A model generated the notes under the pieces. The model saw nothing but the letters and a program-made list of their open reading frames with translations. It did not search any database and had not been told where the DNA came from. 64,000 nt of DNA, from the NCBI GenBank assembly GCA_015232865.1, contig JADFYU010000008.1, positions 29,748 to 93,747 of the forward strand. The letters are read 5' to 3'. This DNA is from Magnetococcales bacterium. Its GTDB lineage: Bacteria; Pseudomonadota; Magnetococcia; Magnetococcales; UBA8363. This document shows positions 27,666 to 36,152 of this stretch, in pieces; the stretch's first letter is position 1, and each line of letters begins with the position of its first letter. Made by a program: the position numbers and the translations under genes.

Positions 27666-27683
27666 CGGCTCTTCCTAATTTAT

Positions 27684-27846
27684 CCTAGATCCGGCAGTTG
27701 GAAGTGCGTAAGCGGTGCAACATATTGGTTTATCTGGTGAACTAGAAAAAATCGAAGTCACCTTATTGGTGATGAGACTTTTTTCTAGTTTGCCAGGTGA
27801 ATCAAGAGGTTGTGCCGATTGCGTGCGTACAACTGCCGGATCTAGG
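27684..27846. repeat. best-preserved full copy of the CCTAG palindromic repeat
   Basis: 163 bases bounded by perfect 17-base inverted termini CCTAGATCCGGCAGTTG and CAACTGCCGGATCTAGG. Inner paired segments follow: GTGCG with CGCAC-type bases, GGTGCAACA against TTGTGCC, ACTAGAAAAAA (27744-) against TTTTTTCTAGT, and a core CACCTTATTGGTG. The whole unit can fold into one long hairpin. It has no reading frame and no clear target-site duplication. It lies between the end of the haem-motif cyclase gene and the 43-residue gene. Confidence 0.85.
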
Positions 27847-27906
27847 TTTAAACAGCAGACAAACCTGAATCCGGCATATTCCGGACAGTAAATTTTTTCC
27901 ACACCC

Positions 27907-29643
27907 CTAACTCGTGCCCTCTTCACCCAGAGAGATGCAGACTTGATTTCGGCCCCGCTCTTTAGCCCGATAGAGCGCATTATCGGCCAGTTTCAACAGC
28001 TGTTCCGGGCTTTTGGTGCCGGAGAGGGGGTAGATGGCAACACCGATGCTGATGGTGACCTGTAATCCATCCACCCGCATGGCCTCAATCTTCTCCCTCA
28101 ACCGCTCAGCCGCCACTTCGACCCCTTCTTCACCGGTGCTGGGCAGGACCGCACAGAACTCCTCCCCTCCATAACGACAGGGGTGATCAATATCCCGGAA
28201 ATGGCTGTTCATCACTTTGCCTATGGCTTGAAGAACCCGATCCCCCTGATCATGGCCGTGGGTATCGTTGAATTTTTTAAAGTGGTCCACATCAAAAAGC
28301 AGCAGTCCCAAAACCAAATCATATCGGCGGGCCCGACGGAACTCTTCATCCAAGACAATATCAAATCGACGTCGATTAAAAAGGCCGGTCAACGCATCGG
28401 TATTGGAGAGATGTCGCAACTCATTTTCCAGTTTTTTCTCTTGGGTCACATCCCGGATCAAAGCGGCCGAACCGACGACTTCCTGAGAGGCGGAATAGAT
28501 GGTTGTGGCTTGAATCTGCAACATTCGTCCATTGAAGACGATGATATCCGGGACCGGGGAGGAGGTTCCTTTGGCCATAATCGCTTTCAGATGTTCGGGA
28601 TCATTCAAAATATTGACAAATCCCTCCTGGCAGATCGTGTCCATATCCTTACCCAGAAGCCGCTCGGCCGCCGGATTGACCAGAACCACCTGTTCGGTAC
28701 GGTCGGTTACGACGATCCCCTCTTTGGCACTGAGAATAATGGTAGTCAGTTTGTCCCGTTCGCTCTGTAATCCGTTATGGGTCTTGGCCAACTCCTGGCT
28801 CATGATGTTGAAACAACTGGCCATCAGCCTGAATTCACAACAACCATTCTCATGAGCTTGCTGATGAATCTCTCCCTCTGTCATTCTTTGCATGGCTCGG
28901 CTTAGCTGTTCGATGGGACGAACAACAAACCGATGAATTTTCCAGAAAACAATGGATAGGATAAAAACCAACACCGTTATCTGGATGGTGACGATCTGCT
29001 TGCGCATGGCCCGGATCTCTTCGTGGGCTTTCTGCATGGAGGTGGTGATCTCCAGAACCCCACGGACCTTATGGTCCTCTCCATGGCAAAGGGTACAACT
29101 CTCCCCATTGGGAATGGGATAAAAGACAGACAGCAAAGATTCTCCTGTTTTTTCATCGATACTGGAGTGGGTTTGGCTCTCACCACTCTCAACCGCTTTT
29201 AAAATGCTGGCCAGTTCGGTTGGTGTTGTTGGCTCCGATGGCAACTCCTGGGTGCGAGGGGAGTATTGTTCTCCGCCCATCAGTTGGTTGACCTCGGCAA
29301 TGGTCTTGTTGTCCTTGAACGCCTCCAAACCATTTTTTCTGAGAATGCGCATTTGGCGCAACCCCTTGACCTGTTGAATATCCTCCACATAGCTCTCGGC
29401 GATTTCAGCCGAGCCACTCTGCATGATGGTATTCAGGCCGCTTCCGACCGATTGGGTCAGAATGTTCAGGCTTCTTACATGTTGCAAAAGAATACTGCGC
29501 TCCTGGTATTGGGTAAAATAGAGGGTAACGCCCACCGTACCCGCCAAAAAAGTAATACCGACCAAAACCAGTATCCGACTACCGATTTTATCAAAAAAAC
29601 CGATTTTTCCTGAAAATTCCGACAATTCTTGACGCGTATCCAT
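27907..29643 (-). CDS. membrane diguanylate cyclase with periplasmic c-haem motif, HAMP and PAS domains
   Basis: A 578-residue sensor cyclase. TM1 about 22-44 and TM2 about 215-238 bracket a periplasmic sensor with the c-type haem site CTLCH near 182-186 in FYPIPNGESCTLCHGED, as in single-haem sensor domains of chemoreceptors and kinases. A HAMP segment (VRPIEQLSRAMQRMTEGE), a PAS domain (about 300-415, VVTDRTEQVVLVNPAAERLL) and GGDEF follow: NTDALTGLFNRRRFD and GGEEF near 491, with the inhibitory site RDID five residues before. It probably couples redox state or a haem ligand such as NO to c-di-GMP. It stands alone on its strand. Confidence 0.9.
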   Translation of the reverse strand: MDTRQELSEFSGKIGFFDKIGSRILVLVGITFLAGTVGVTLYFTQYQERSILLQHVRSLNILTQSVGSGLNTIMQSGSAEIAESYVEDIQQVKGLRQMRILRKNGLEAFKDNKTIAEVNQLMGGEQYSPRTQELPSEPTTPTELASILKAVESGESQTHSSIDEKTGESLLSVFYPIPNGESCTLCHGEDHKVRGVLEITTSMQKAHEEIRAMRKQIVTIQITVLVFILSIVFWKIHRFVVRPIEQLSRAMQRMTEGEIHQQAHENGCCEFRLMASCFNIMSQELAKTHNGLQSERDKLTTIILSAKEGIVVTDRTEQVVLVNPAAERLLGKDMDTICQEGFVNILNDPEHLKAIMAKGTSSPVPDIIVFNGRMLQIQATTIYSASQEVVGSAALIRDVTQEKKLENELRHLSNTDALTGLFNRRRFDIVLDEEFRRARRYDLVLGLLLFDVDHFKKFNDTHGHDQGDRVLQAIGKVMNSHFRDIDHPCRYGGEEFCAVLPSTGEEGVEVAAERLREKIEAMRVDGLQVTISIGVAIYPLSGTKSPEQLLKLADNALYRAKERGRNQVCISLGEEGTS

Positions 29644-29766
29644 TTATCCCCACTATCCCAGTTTCTTTCTTTGCCCGAACACCGATAATTCGCTAACATA
29701 GAGTCGGATAGGATACACCAATCTTCCATCATCCTTCAATGTCAGACCAAAAAAATCGGGTAATAG

Positions 29767-30315
29767 ATGACGCGCTTCCGTTTGAAAAAACAGCTTTTGC
29801 TTTTCAGCCTGCTCTTTTCGTCATTCATGTTCTCGCTGACGGTGGCAAAGGCTCAGGGGGAACCGCCGATGCCTAGCCGGGAAGATTGTGCTCATGTTCT
29901 CCGTCTGGCCGCTCTTCTACCGCCCCATATTACGGCTTATCATAGCATGGATGGTTTAGGGCAGGTGGAGAACATTCATCAGGATCTGGACCGAACTCTC
30001 GCCTATCTTCTCGGGGAGAACCCGGACCAGCTTGGCTGGTGGGAGATTGATTTTGATGAAATTACCGTCGAATGCCAGCTCTCTTGGCGAAAACAGAAGA
30101 TCGACCTTTTTCGGACCATTCAACACAGAGTATCCAACCTGGTGTCCGGTCTGGCCACCTTCCGGCACCAGATTCCCTCGATGTCTACCGTGGAAGCGAC
30201 TCAATGGCTCGGAGAGGGAATTCCGGCTGAGAAGGTTGCATACTGGAAGAATCGGGGAATGACGCCCTTGACCGCTCGGTTGGAGCGGGAAAAATCCGAC
30301 ATTCGAGCCAAATGA
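29767..30315 (+). CDS. exported protein of unknown function
   Basis: A 182-residue protein with a signal peptide (KKQLLLFSLLFSSFMFSLTVAKA, cleavage near residue 29). The mature part is helical with two cysteines (EDCAHVLRLA and ITVECQLSW) that could form a disulfide, and a WWEIDFDEI segment. I do not recognise the family. It is divergent from the haem-motif cyclase, with 123 bases between them, and converges with mlaC. The Trp and Cys pattern argues for a folded periplasmic protein. Confidence 0.6.
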   Translation: MTRFRLKKQLLLFSLLFSSFMFSLTVAKAQGEPPMPSREDCAHVLRLAALLPPHITAYHSMDGLGQVENIHQDLDRTLAYLLGENPDQLGWWEIDFDEITVECQLSWRKQKIDLFRTIQHRVSNLVSGLATFRHQIPSMSTVEATQWLGEGIPAEKVAYWKNRGMTPLTARLEREKSDIRAK

Positions 30316-30414
30316 CCCTTGAATTGGTCTGAATCCACATTGACGGGATGAATAAAAAAAAAGAGGCAGTCGGGGCAACAGACCTTAAGCTTGATCGGTT
30401 GAGAACCTCAAAGA

Positions 30415-31041
30415 CTACTCGGATACTTTCGCCTCCAGTTTGGCAAACATACCATCGATATCCGGCTCTCTATCCCGCAGGAGTTGTTTAAATTGCGCCC
30501 GATAGTTGGCGATGACGCTCACCCCCTCGATAATGACATCAAAGACCCTCCACTGCTCGCCATCTCGGCCAAGGCGATAGGACATATCATATTTTTGACC
30601 TTTGGAGAGGATGATACTGTCGATTCGCACGACGTCTTCGGACAACTCGACCTCTTTGACAAAATTGACCTGCTCTCCCTGATACCGCTCAATCATCCCC
30701 AGATAGGTTTTTTCAAGAAGTTTTTTGAACAATACGGTAAAACGGGCCTGCTGTTCGGGCGAGAATTTGCGCCACTTTCGCCCCACGGAGCCAGAGGCCA
30801 TTCTATCGAAGTCGAATTGAGGATAAAGCACCTCTCTCAATTTCTCCCGCCTTTGCTCCGATTTATCTTCGCCCTGCAGCTCCGGCTCCAGCAAAACCGA
30901 GATGGCCTGATTGATGGAGGACTCCAATGACGTCAGGCGGGCGGACACCTCTTCGGCTCGGACATCGTTACCAGTGATGAATGAAAACAGGGCCACGGCA
31001 CAAAAGGATAAAACCAACGGCAAAGATTTAAACCTACTCAT
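30415..31041 (-). CDS. mlaC: phospholipid-binding periplasmic protein MlaC
   Basis: A 208-residue periplasmic shuttle of the Mla (Ttg2) pathway that moves phospholipids between outer-membrane MlaA and the inner-membrane MlaFED complex. The start at 31041 follows GAGGTG at good spacing; a GTG at 31050 is possible. A signal peptide (LPLVLSFCAVALFSFITG) precedes the fold, with the family segments LREVLYPQFDFDRMASGSVG, QQARFTVLFKKLLEKTYLG and YRLGRDGEQWRVFDVIIEGV. It is last of the mlaE-F-D-C order, separated from mlaD by about 200 bases that may hold a decayed repeat. Confidence 0.92.
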   Translation of the reverse strand: MSRFKSLPLVLSFCAVALFSFITGNDVRAEEVSARLTSLESSINQAISVLLEPELQGEDKSEQRREKLREVLYPQFDFDRMASGSVGRKWRKFSPEQQARFTVLFKKLLEKTYLGMIERYQGEQVNFVKEVELSEDVVRIDSIILSKGQKYDMSYRLGRDGEQWRVFDVIIEGVSVIANYRAQFKQLLRDREPDIDGMFAKLEAKVSE

Positions 31042-31243
31042 AAAAATCACACCTCAAAAGGAGCGTATTATCTTAAACCTGAATTGGTGAAGTCAGGTTT
31101 AATTCGGCAACGGTCGCACATCATTGAAATAACCGTTTGATTAAAAAAACTCAGCACCATCCGGCTGGTTTCGATTTTTCCTGTTGCACCTGACCAACCA
31201 ACATGTCGCACTATTTCGTACGTCCACCCAGCCAAATCAAGGA
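31042..31243. other. intergenic spacer between mlaD and mlaC
   Basis: About 200 bases with no gene. TTTAATTCGGCAACGGTCGC near 31099 resembles one arm of the repeat family and TTGCACCTGACCAACCAAC follows, so this may be a decayed copy. It may weaken or separate transcription of mlaC from mlaEFD. Confidence 0.35.
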
Positions 31244-31693
31244 TTATTCGATGGCACCATGAACAAACTGGCTGATCAACTCTTCAAAATTGATCGCCGG
31301 CTCCGTCTCTACGATAGACTCGTCAGCCTTCAGGATGGTATCTGAACTACCGGGGCTGATGGCAATATAACGCTCGCCGATCAACCCTTTTGTACGAATG
31401 GAAGCGATCGCATCCTGTTGAATGGGTACATCCGGGCGGATCTTCATCTGAACTTTGGCTTCAAAATCTTGTTTATCAAGAAAAATTTCTGACACCCGCC
31501 CGACTTCCACACCGGCAATCTCAACAGGAGCACCCGATTTTAAACCGGAAATAGAGGTAAATTGAGCATAGAGCGGTATGTTATCGCTGCCAATCATCTC
31601 CATTCGGGCCAACTTGACGGACAACCAACCCAAGGCCAACAAGCCACCGATGACAAAGAGCCCCACTGAGATTTCTAATTTGGCACTTCTCAT
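31244..31693 (-). CDS. mlaD: MCE-domain lipid transport protein MlaD
   Basis: A 149-residue inner-membrane-anchored protein with one TM (ISVGLFVIGGLLALGWLSVK) and one MCE domain: GLKSGAPVEIAGVEVGRV, VQMKIRPDVPI, SIRTKGLIGERYIAI. MlaD hexamers form the periplasmic ring of the MlaFED transporter. Length matches the short MlaD type. It lies 68 bases behind mlaF on the same strand. Confidence 0.94.
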   Translation of the reverse strand: MRSAKLEISVGLFVIGGLLALGWLSVKLARMEMIGSDNIPLYAQFTSISGLKSGAPVEIAGVEVGRVSEIFLDKQDFEAKVQMKIRPDVPIQQDAIASIRTKGLIGERYIAISPGSSDTILKADESIVETEPAINFEELISQFVHGAIE

Positions 31694-31761
31694 TCGTACT
31701 CTCTACCCCCTTTTAGCCATTTTTTCAAGTATACAGCAAAACAGTTATCGAATCTTACAAT

Positions 31762-32772
31762 CTATAGAAACTGAATCGGGCCGTCCAGGTCACCATTGAT
31801 GAATTGACGAATAACCGGATCTCGGGAATTTTTGATATCCAGAGAGGGACCGGCAGCCCGAACCTTGCCCTGATGGAGGACGATGACGTGATGGCACCAA
31901 TCGAAGATTGCCGGAATCGCATGGCTGATAATCACCATGGTATAACGGGTACGCATAAAGGTGTCGCAAATCAGATAGTGGATAGCCTTTTCGATGATCG
32001 GGTCCAACCCGGCCGTCGGCTCGTCCAACAAGATGATATCCGGCCGGATGACCAACGCCCGTGCCAACGCTGCCCGCTTCTGCATGCCACCACTCAATTC
32101 GTCAGGGAATTTTTCCTCCATTCCGCCCAGATTGACATCCTTGAGCGAGCGCATCACCCGTTCGTGAATTTCGGTCTCCCCCAGATTGGTGGTCTCCCGC
32201 AGGGGAAAGGCGACGTTATCGAAAAGATTCAGAGAATCAAACAGTGCCCCCCCCTGAAACAACAGACTGAACCGCTTGCGAATGGTGTTGAGCTGTTTAC
32301 TGCCGATGCCACCCAACTCATGACCATCCACCCACACCTCACCTTGATCCGGTTTCATCAGTCCGACCATGTGTTTCAGGGTAACGCTTTTGCCGCCGCC
32401 GCTGATGCCGATGATGGCGGTGATTTTGTGGGCTGGAATTTCCAGATCCAAACCATCCAACACCCGCCTGTCATCAAAGGATTTTATCACCCCTTTAAGA
32501 CTGATTTTCACCGGCAGGTCGGTCTGAAGTTGATGGGCAACCTGTTCTCTGGTGAACTGCTGAAGAAGACAGTTGAGCAGTTCAGATTGGGTAATCATCC
32601 CTTTTTCGACCAAGGTTCGGCCAATCAGATACTCCTCCTGATTGTTTTTCCGACACTCCTTGAGCGTCTTGTCCAGTTGGGATTGGGTAATGCACCCATT
32701 CTCCACCAACCGTTTTCCGACCGGAAGCGGAGCGGGTTTGGCAGAGAGGGTTGGGAACTGACTGTTATTCAT
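31762..32772 (-). CDS. mlaF: phospholipid ABC transporter ATPase MlaF with N-terminal MshEN-like domain
   Basis: The ATPase of MlaFED, 336 residues against about 270 in usual MlaF. The ATPase part starts near residue 88 with Walker A GISGGGKS near 122, signature LSGGMQKRAALARA, Walker B IILLDEPTAGLDP and switch VIISHAI. The extra N-terminus (about 17-75) has two tandem copies of the 24-residue pattern of MshEN/T2SSE_N domains: VGKRLVENGCITQSQLDKTL and IGRTLVEKGMITQSELLNCL. Glycines and leucines fit at every conserved site, and the second copy keeps the final Gln, but the Arg that begins the c-di-GMP motif is absent in both (Pro or Leu). No mlaB is present in the operon. A GTG at 32781 abutting the mlaE stop is the alternative start. 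Confidence 0.92.
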   Translation of the reverse strand: MNNSQFPTLSAKPAPLPVGKRLVENGCITQSQLDKTLKECRKNNQEEYLIGRTLVEKGMITQSELLNCLLQQFTREQVAHQLQTDLPVKISLKGVIKSFDDRRVLDGLDLEIPAHKITAIIGISGGGKSVTLKHMVGLMKPDQGEVWVDGHELGGIGSKQLNTIRKRFSLLFQGGALFDSLNLFDNVAFPLRETTNLGETEIHERVMRSLKDVNLGGMEEKFPDELSGGMQKRAALARALVIRPDIILLDEPTAGLDPIIEKAIHYLICDTFMRTRYTMVIISHAIPAIFDWCHHVIVLHQGKVRAAGPSLDIKNSRDPVIRQFINGDLDGPIQFL

Positions 32773-32781
32773 GTTAGACAC

Positions 32782-33552
32782 TTAAAGCATGATGGAGGTG
32801 ATAAAGTAGTCACAGATCAGAATAAGGACCGAACTCAAGACCACAGCCGAGGTGGTGGACTGACTCACCCCTTCCGCGCCCCGTTTGGTGTAGTAGCCCT
32901 TAAAGGTGCAGACCCAGGTGATGATCACTCCAAAGCTGACGGCCTTGATCAGACCGGTGTTGATGTCGTGCATGACAACAGCGGTCTCAATGCCACCAAA
33001 ATAAGTGCCCGCACTCAACCCCAACAACTGAACAGCGACCAGATATCCGCCAAGAATACCGATGACATCAAAAAAGATGGTGAGAATAGGCAGCACGATC
33101 AGACCGGCCTGAATACGGGGGGAGACCAAAAACTTCAGGGGGTTGATGCCCATGACCTCCAGTGCGTCGATCTGTTCCCGAATCCGCATGATGCCCAGCT
33201 CGGCCGTCAAGGCCGACCCCGCACGCCCCGTCACCATCAAACCGGCCAGAACCGGACCCAATTCACGAATCATGGAGAGCGCAACCGCCTGCCCCAGCAG
33301 CGCTTCTGAGCCAAATTTGGATAGGGTATAATAGCCCTGGAGGGCCAAAACCATTCCGGCGAACACAGCCGTCAAAACGATCACGAAAAGTGAGCGGATT
33401 CCGATAAAGTGTATTTGGCGCAGCACATTGTGCCAGCGAAACGGCAGGGAGAAAAAAGTTTTCAATACAGCGAGAAGAAACAGAAACATCCGACCTGTTT
33501 CTTGGGTGAGGTCAAAGGTGGTTTGACCGATTCTTTGAAAAAAAATGCTCAT
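32782..33552 (-). CDS. mlaE: phospholipid ABC transporter permease MlaE
   Basis: A 256-residue permease of the MlaE family. Marks: amphipathic N-terminus, IRSLFVIVLTAVFAGMVLAL, LGPVLAGLMVTGRAGSALTA, ELGIMRIREQIDALEVMGIN and the closing helix TTSAVVLSSVLILICDYF. It is first in the mlaE-F-D-C series and abuts mlaF. The mlaA gene lies divergently 323 bases away. Confidence 0.95.
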   Translation of the reverse strand: MSIFFQRIGQTTFDLTQETGRMFLFLLAVLKTFFSLPFRWHNVLRQIHFIGIRSLFVIVLTAVFAGMVLALQGYYTLSKFGSEALLGQAVALSMIRELGPVLAGLMVTGRAGSALTAELGIMRIREQIDALEVMGINPLKFLVSPRIQAGLIVLPILTIFFDVIGILGGYLVAVQLLGLSAGTYFGGIETAVVMHDINTGLIKAVSFGVIITWVCTFKGYYTKRGAEGVSQSTTSAVVLSSVLILICDYFITSIML

Positions 33553-33875
33553 CTGGGTATCATGTCGGAATAATTTTCAGTTTTATTGGCGACCGCTCTC
33601 TTTCATGGTGGCCGGGAGAAGTCGTTCACTTTATAAAAAAAATAGGGTATCGTGGGACCGACACTGAAGAAAATCGGAAGAGCACTCCACAAAAAGCCCT
33701 TTTATCTCTTTTGATTATTTGCCGTCGAACCGATAACAATTCCGATACTGAGAATCATCTCATCATGCTAATTGTTGCAAACTCGTTAATTATCACTCAT
33801 CATCTGTCTGTTTGGCAAGGTATAGAAAACGGCAGGAAATGAAAAAAATATTCACTTTATTTGGGATTTGAAGAA
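33553..33875. other. divergent promoter region of mlaE and mlaA
   Basis: 323 bases without a gene, AT-rich in the half next to mlaA. Promoters for both directions must lie here. TTTATAAAAAAAATAGGGTATCGTG near 33630 resembles the AT-rich stretch upstream of the membrane protein gene near 16820; no operator is clear. Confidence 0.4.
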
Positions 33876-34628
33876 ATGCGACTCTTTTTTAAAATAATGG
33901 TTCTGACCTGTTTCCTGGCTCTGCCCGTCATGGCAAATGTTGCCGAGGGTTTGGCTGCTGATTCTGTCAACACCGAGCAAAGCGCCTCCTCGGAGCAAGA
34001 GGGCGGGATGAAGGATGACATGGACGACGTTTCCGATCCTCTCGAAGGCTGGAACCGACTCATGTATACGTTCAACGACATGCTCTACTTTGGCATCATC
34101 AAACCTCTGGCGACCCTCTACGCAGCTATTACGCCGGAAGGGTTTCGAATCAACGTTAGAAATTTTTTCCACAATCTGGCCATGCCTCAGCACTTTGTCA
34201 GCGCCCTTTTACAAGGAGACATTCAAGGGGCCGGTCGTGAATTGGGTCGCTTTGGCATCAACACCGTGTTGGGATTGGGACTGTTTGACGTCGCCGAATC
34301 CAGCTTCGGTCTGTCCAGCGGCAACGAAGATATTGGCCAGGCCCTCGGTTCCATGGGCATGGGAGACGACCTTTTCCTGGTCTGGCCGGTAATCGGCCCT
34401 TCCAATTTCAGGGATACCGTCGGCTATGTCGGCGATACGGCTCTCAATCCGCTCACCTACTACCCAGGTGACCAATGGACTCGGGTTGGTATCCAAGCCT
34501 ACAAAGTGGTCAACAACACCTCCCTGAGAATTGGTGAGTACGAAGAGATGAAAGAGGCCGCCCTGGACCCCTACATATCACTTCGGGATGCCTATTTGCA
34601 GATGCGCCGCAAGCAGATTGCTGAATAG
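33876..34628 (+). CDS. mlaA: outer-membrane phospholipid transport protein MlaA (VacJ)
   Basis: A 250-residue protein of the MlaA/VacJ family that removes misplaced phospholipid from the outer leaflet. Family marks: DPLEGWNRLMYTFNDML, IKPLATLYAAITPEGFR, NFFHNLAMP, FGINTVLGLGLFDVA and DDLFLVWPVIGPSNFRDT. The signal peptide reads MRLFFKIMVLTCFLALPVMA with probable cleavage after an Ala; the only Cys there lacks a lipobox, so unlike the classical lipoprotein this MlaA seems not to be lipidated. The ATG at 33876 is preferred; a TTG at 33861 adds five residues. Divergent from mlaEFDC, so the whole pathway except MlaB is together. Confidence 0.93.
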   Translation: MRLFFKIMVLTCFLALPVMANVAEGLAADSVNTEQSASSEQEGGMKDDMDDVSDPLEGWNRLMYTFNDMLYFGIIKPLATLYAAITPEGFRINVRNFFHNLAMPQHFVSALLQGDIQGAGRELGRFGINTVLGLGLFDVAESSFGLSSGNEDIGQALGSMGMGDDLFLVWPVIGPSNFRDTVGYVGDTALNPLTYYPGDQWTRVGIQAYKVVNNTSLRIGEYEEMKEAALDPYISLRDAYLQMRRKQIAE

Positions 34629-34656
34629 GAGGTAAAGAAGTTTGATTTTCTTTGCT

Positions 34657-34687
34657 GGAGTTGGCAAAAATTTATTGAGCCAACTCC
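34657..34687 (+). terminator. hairpin after mlaA
   Basis: GGAGTTGGC (34657-34665) pairs with GCCAACTCC (34679-34687). There is no T run after it, so it is a weak or factor-assisted terminator, or a transcript-end stabiliser. Confidence 0.45.
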
Positions 34688-35052
34688 AATACTCAAGACA
34701 AGAAGCCATTTGCAGAAGACCGGGTTTTAGCCTTTACCGTCGGGTTAAGTTCGATGATAATCAGCTCCTACAGGAGATAACCATATTTCTGGCAATGGAT
34801 GATGATCCAAACACCTGAAAACACGAAAAGCAGAGCGCAAATTTATCAGATTACAGCTTGGCAACGATAGAAAAGACAGGTTGATCAACATAGATCATGG
34901 TCAACATTCCGTGTGAAATTTGAGTTTTGATCTCTATTTTGGCAAACTGATCTTTATAGCAGGAATGCCTTGCAAAAGTCGTCGTTCAAAAGACCCGGCG
35001 AGAGGTCAAGTCAACGGCTCCGTTTTAATATTTTTACCCATTTTAGATTGGG
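34688..35052. other. intergenic region between mlaA and the TPR protein gene
   Basis: About 365 bases. I see no gene with a ribosome site; an open frame from 34920 in another register than the next gene is probably chance. The promoter of the TPR gene should lie in the right half. Confidence 0.4.
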
Positions 35053-36015
35053 ATGGATCTCATGCGGCTTTTTTGTCTATTTGCGCTCACTCTATTCACT
35101 TTGGTTGGATTTTCCAAACCAACTCAAGCTGGCTTGATGGATGACGTCTATCAATTAACGGACAGCAAGCAGTACGAAGCGGCCCTGGACAAGCTCAACG
35201 CCTTCCTTAAAACCAACCCGAAAGATGCTCAAGCCCGATTTCTCAAAGGACTGGTTTTGACCGAGCGAGGAGAACGGGACGACGCGATCGTTATTTTCCA
35301 AGACTTGAGCAAAGATTTTCCCGATCTGCCGGAGCCTTACAATAATTTAGCCGTTCTTTACGCAGAAAAGGGCAAATATGAGTTGGCTCGTACCGCTTTG
35401 CAAAAAGCCATCAAGACCCACCCCTCTTATGCGACTGCTCATGAAAATCTGGGTGATATCTATGCAAAGATGGCCTCGAAATCCTATCGCACCGCTCTGA
35501 CCATGAATGATGCCAATCAAGGGATCAAAACCAAGTTGACCCACATCAACAAGGTCTTTGCAACCGCCGAACAACTCCCGGTCGTTGTTGCCAACAATCC
35601 CGCCCCCTCCATTCAGTCATCCCCTGAGCAAAAAACCGACAAAGCCGGTTCTGACATGCAAAGTAAAGACGATCTCTACGATGTCGAACTGGCAATCAAC
35701 AACTGGATCGAGGCCTGGTCGTCCCTGAATATTGACAACTATCTCCATTCGTACTCAATAAATTTTCGTCCACCAACCCGGTTTCCAAACTATACCGCTT
35801 GGGTAAAAAACCGCAAAATCGTCTTGGGAAATGCAAAATCGATTCGGGTTACCATTACAAATTTGCGGATAAAACTGCTGGAGAAGGATTTGGCTCGTGC
35901 TGAGTTCAAACAGAGTTATTGGTCACCGAAATATCAAGATCAAGTCAACAAAACCCTGACTCTGGCGCGCGAGGGTACTCAATGGAAAATTGTTTGGGAG
36001 CGATCAGAACAATAG
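35053..36015 (+). CDS. exported TPR protein with C-terminal SnoaL/Cds6-like domain
   Basis: A 320-residue periplasmic protein. Signal peptide about 1-26 (FCLFALTLFTLVGF ... TQA). Three to four TPR units follow (AALDKLNAFLKTNPKDAQAR, EPYNNLAVLYAEKGKYELAR, ATAHENLGDIYAKMAS). After a polar linker the last about 110 residues (VELAINNWIEAWSSLNIDNY, then KNRKIVLGN and FKQSYWSPKYQDQVNKTLTL) match the NTF2/SnoaL-like domain often attached to periplasmic L,D-transpeptidases and TPR proteins. That points to a scaffold role in the envelope. No transpeptidase motif is present. It stands ahead of a Nudix gene but 137 bases apart. Confidence 0.72.
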   Translation: MDLMRLFCLFALTLFTLVGFSKPTQAGLMDDVYQLTDSKQYEAALDKLNAFLKTNPKDAQARFLKGLVLTERGERDDAIVIFQDLSKDFPDLPEPYNNLAVLYAEKGKYELARTALQKAIKTHPSYATAHENLGDIYAKMASKSYRTALTMNDANQGIKTKLTHINKVFATAEQLPVVVANNPAPSIQSSPEQKTDKAGSDMQSKDDLYDVELAINNWIEAWSSLNIDNYLHSYSINFRPPTRFPNYTAWVKNRKIVLGNAKSIRVTITNLRIKLLEKDLARAEFKQSYWSPKYQDQVNKTLTLAREGTQWKIVWERSEQ

Positions 36016-36152
36016 ACTCTTGTCCCTGTCTTGACCTTTGACAAATTTTCTTTTCTGTGACGCCAGGGGGTGACCAGAAACGCGCACGAAACCGCGATGT
36101 GACTGTACAGAGGATTGGAGAACGATTTTGCAACCTTATCAGGGGATGAAAG

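Noticed and set aside
31804..33309. 501-codon plus-strand frame opposite mlaF and mlaE
   Set aside because: Composition rich in His, Gln and Asp, no ribosome site, no domain; it is the mirror of well-supported mla genes on the minus strand.
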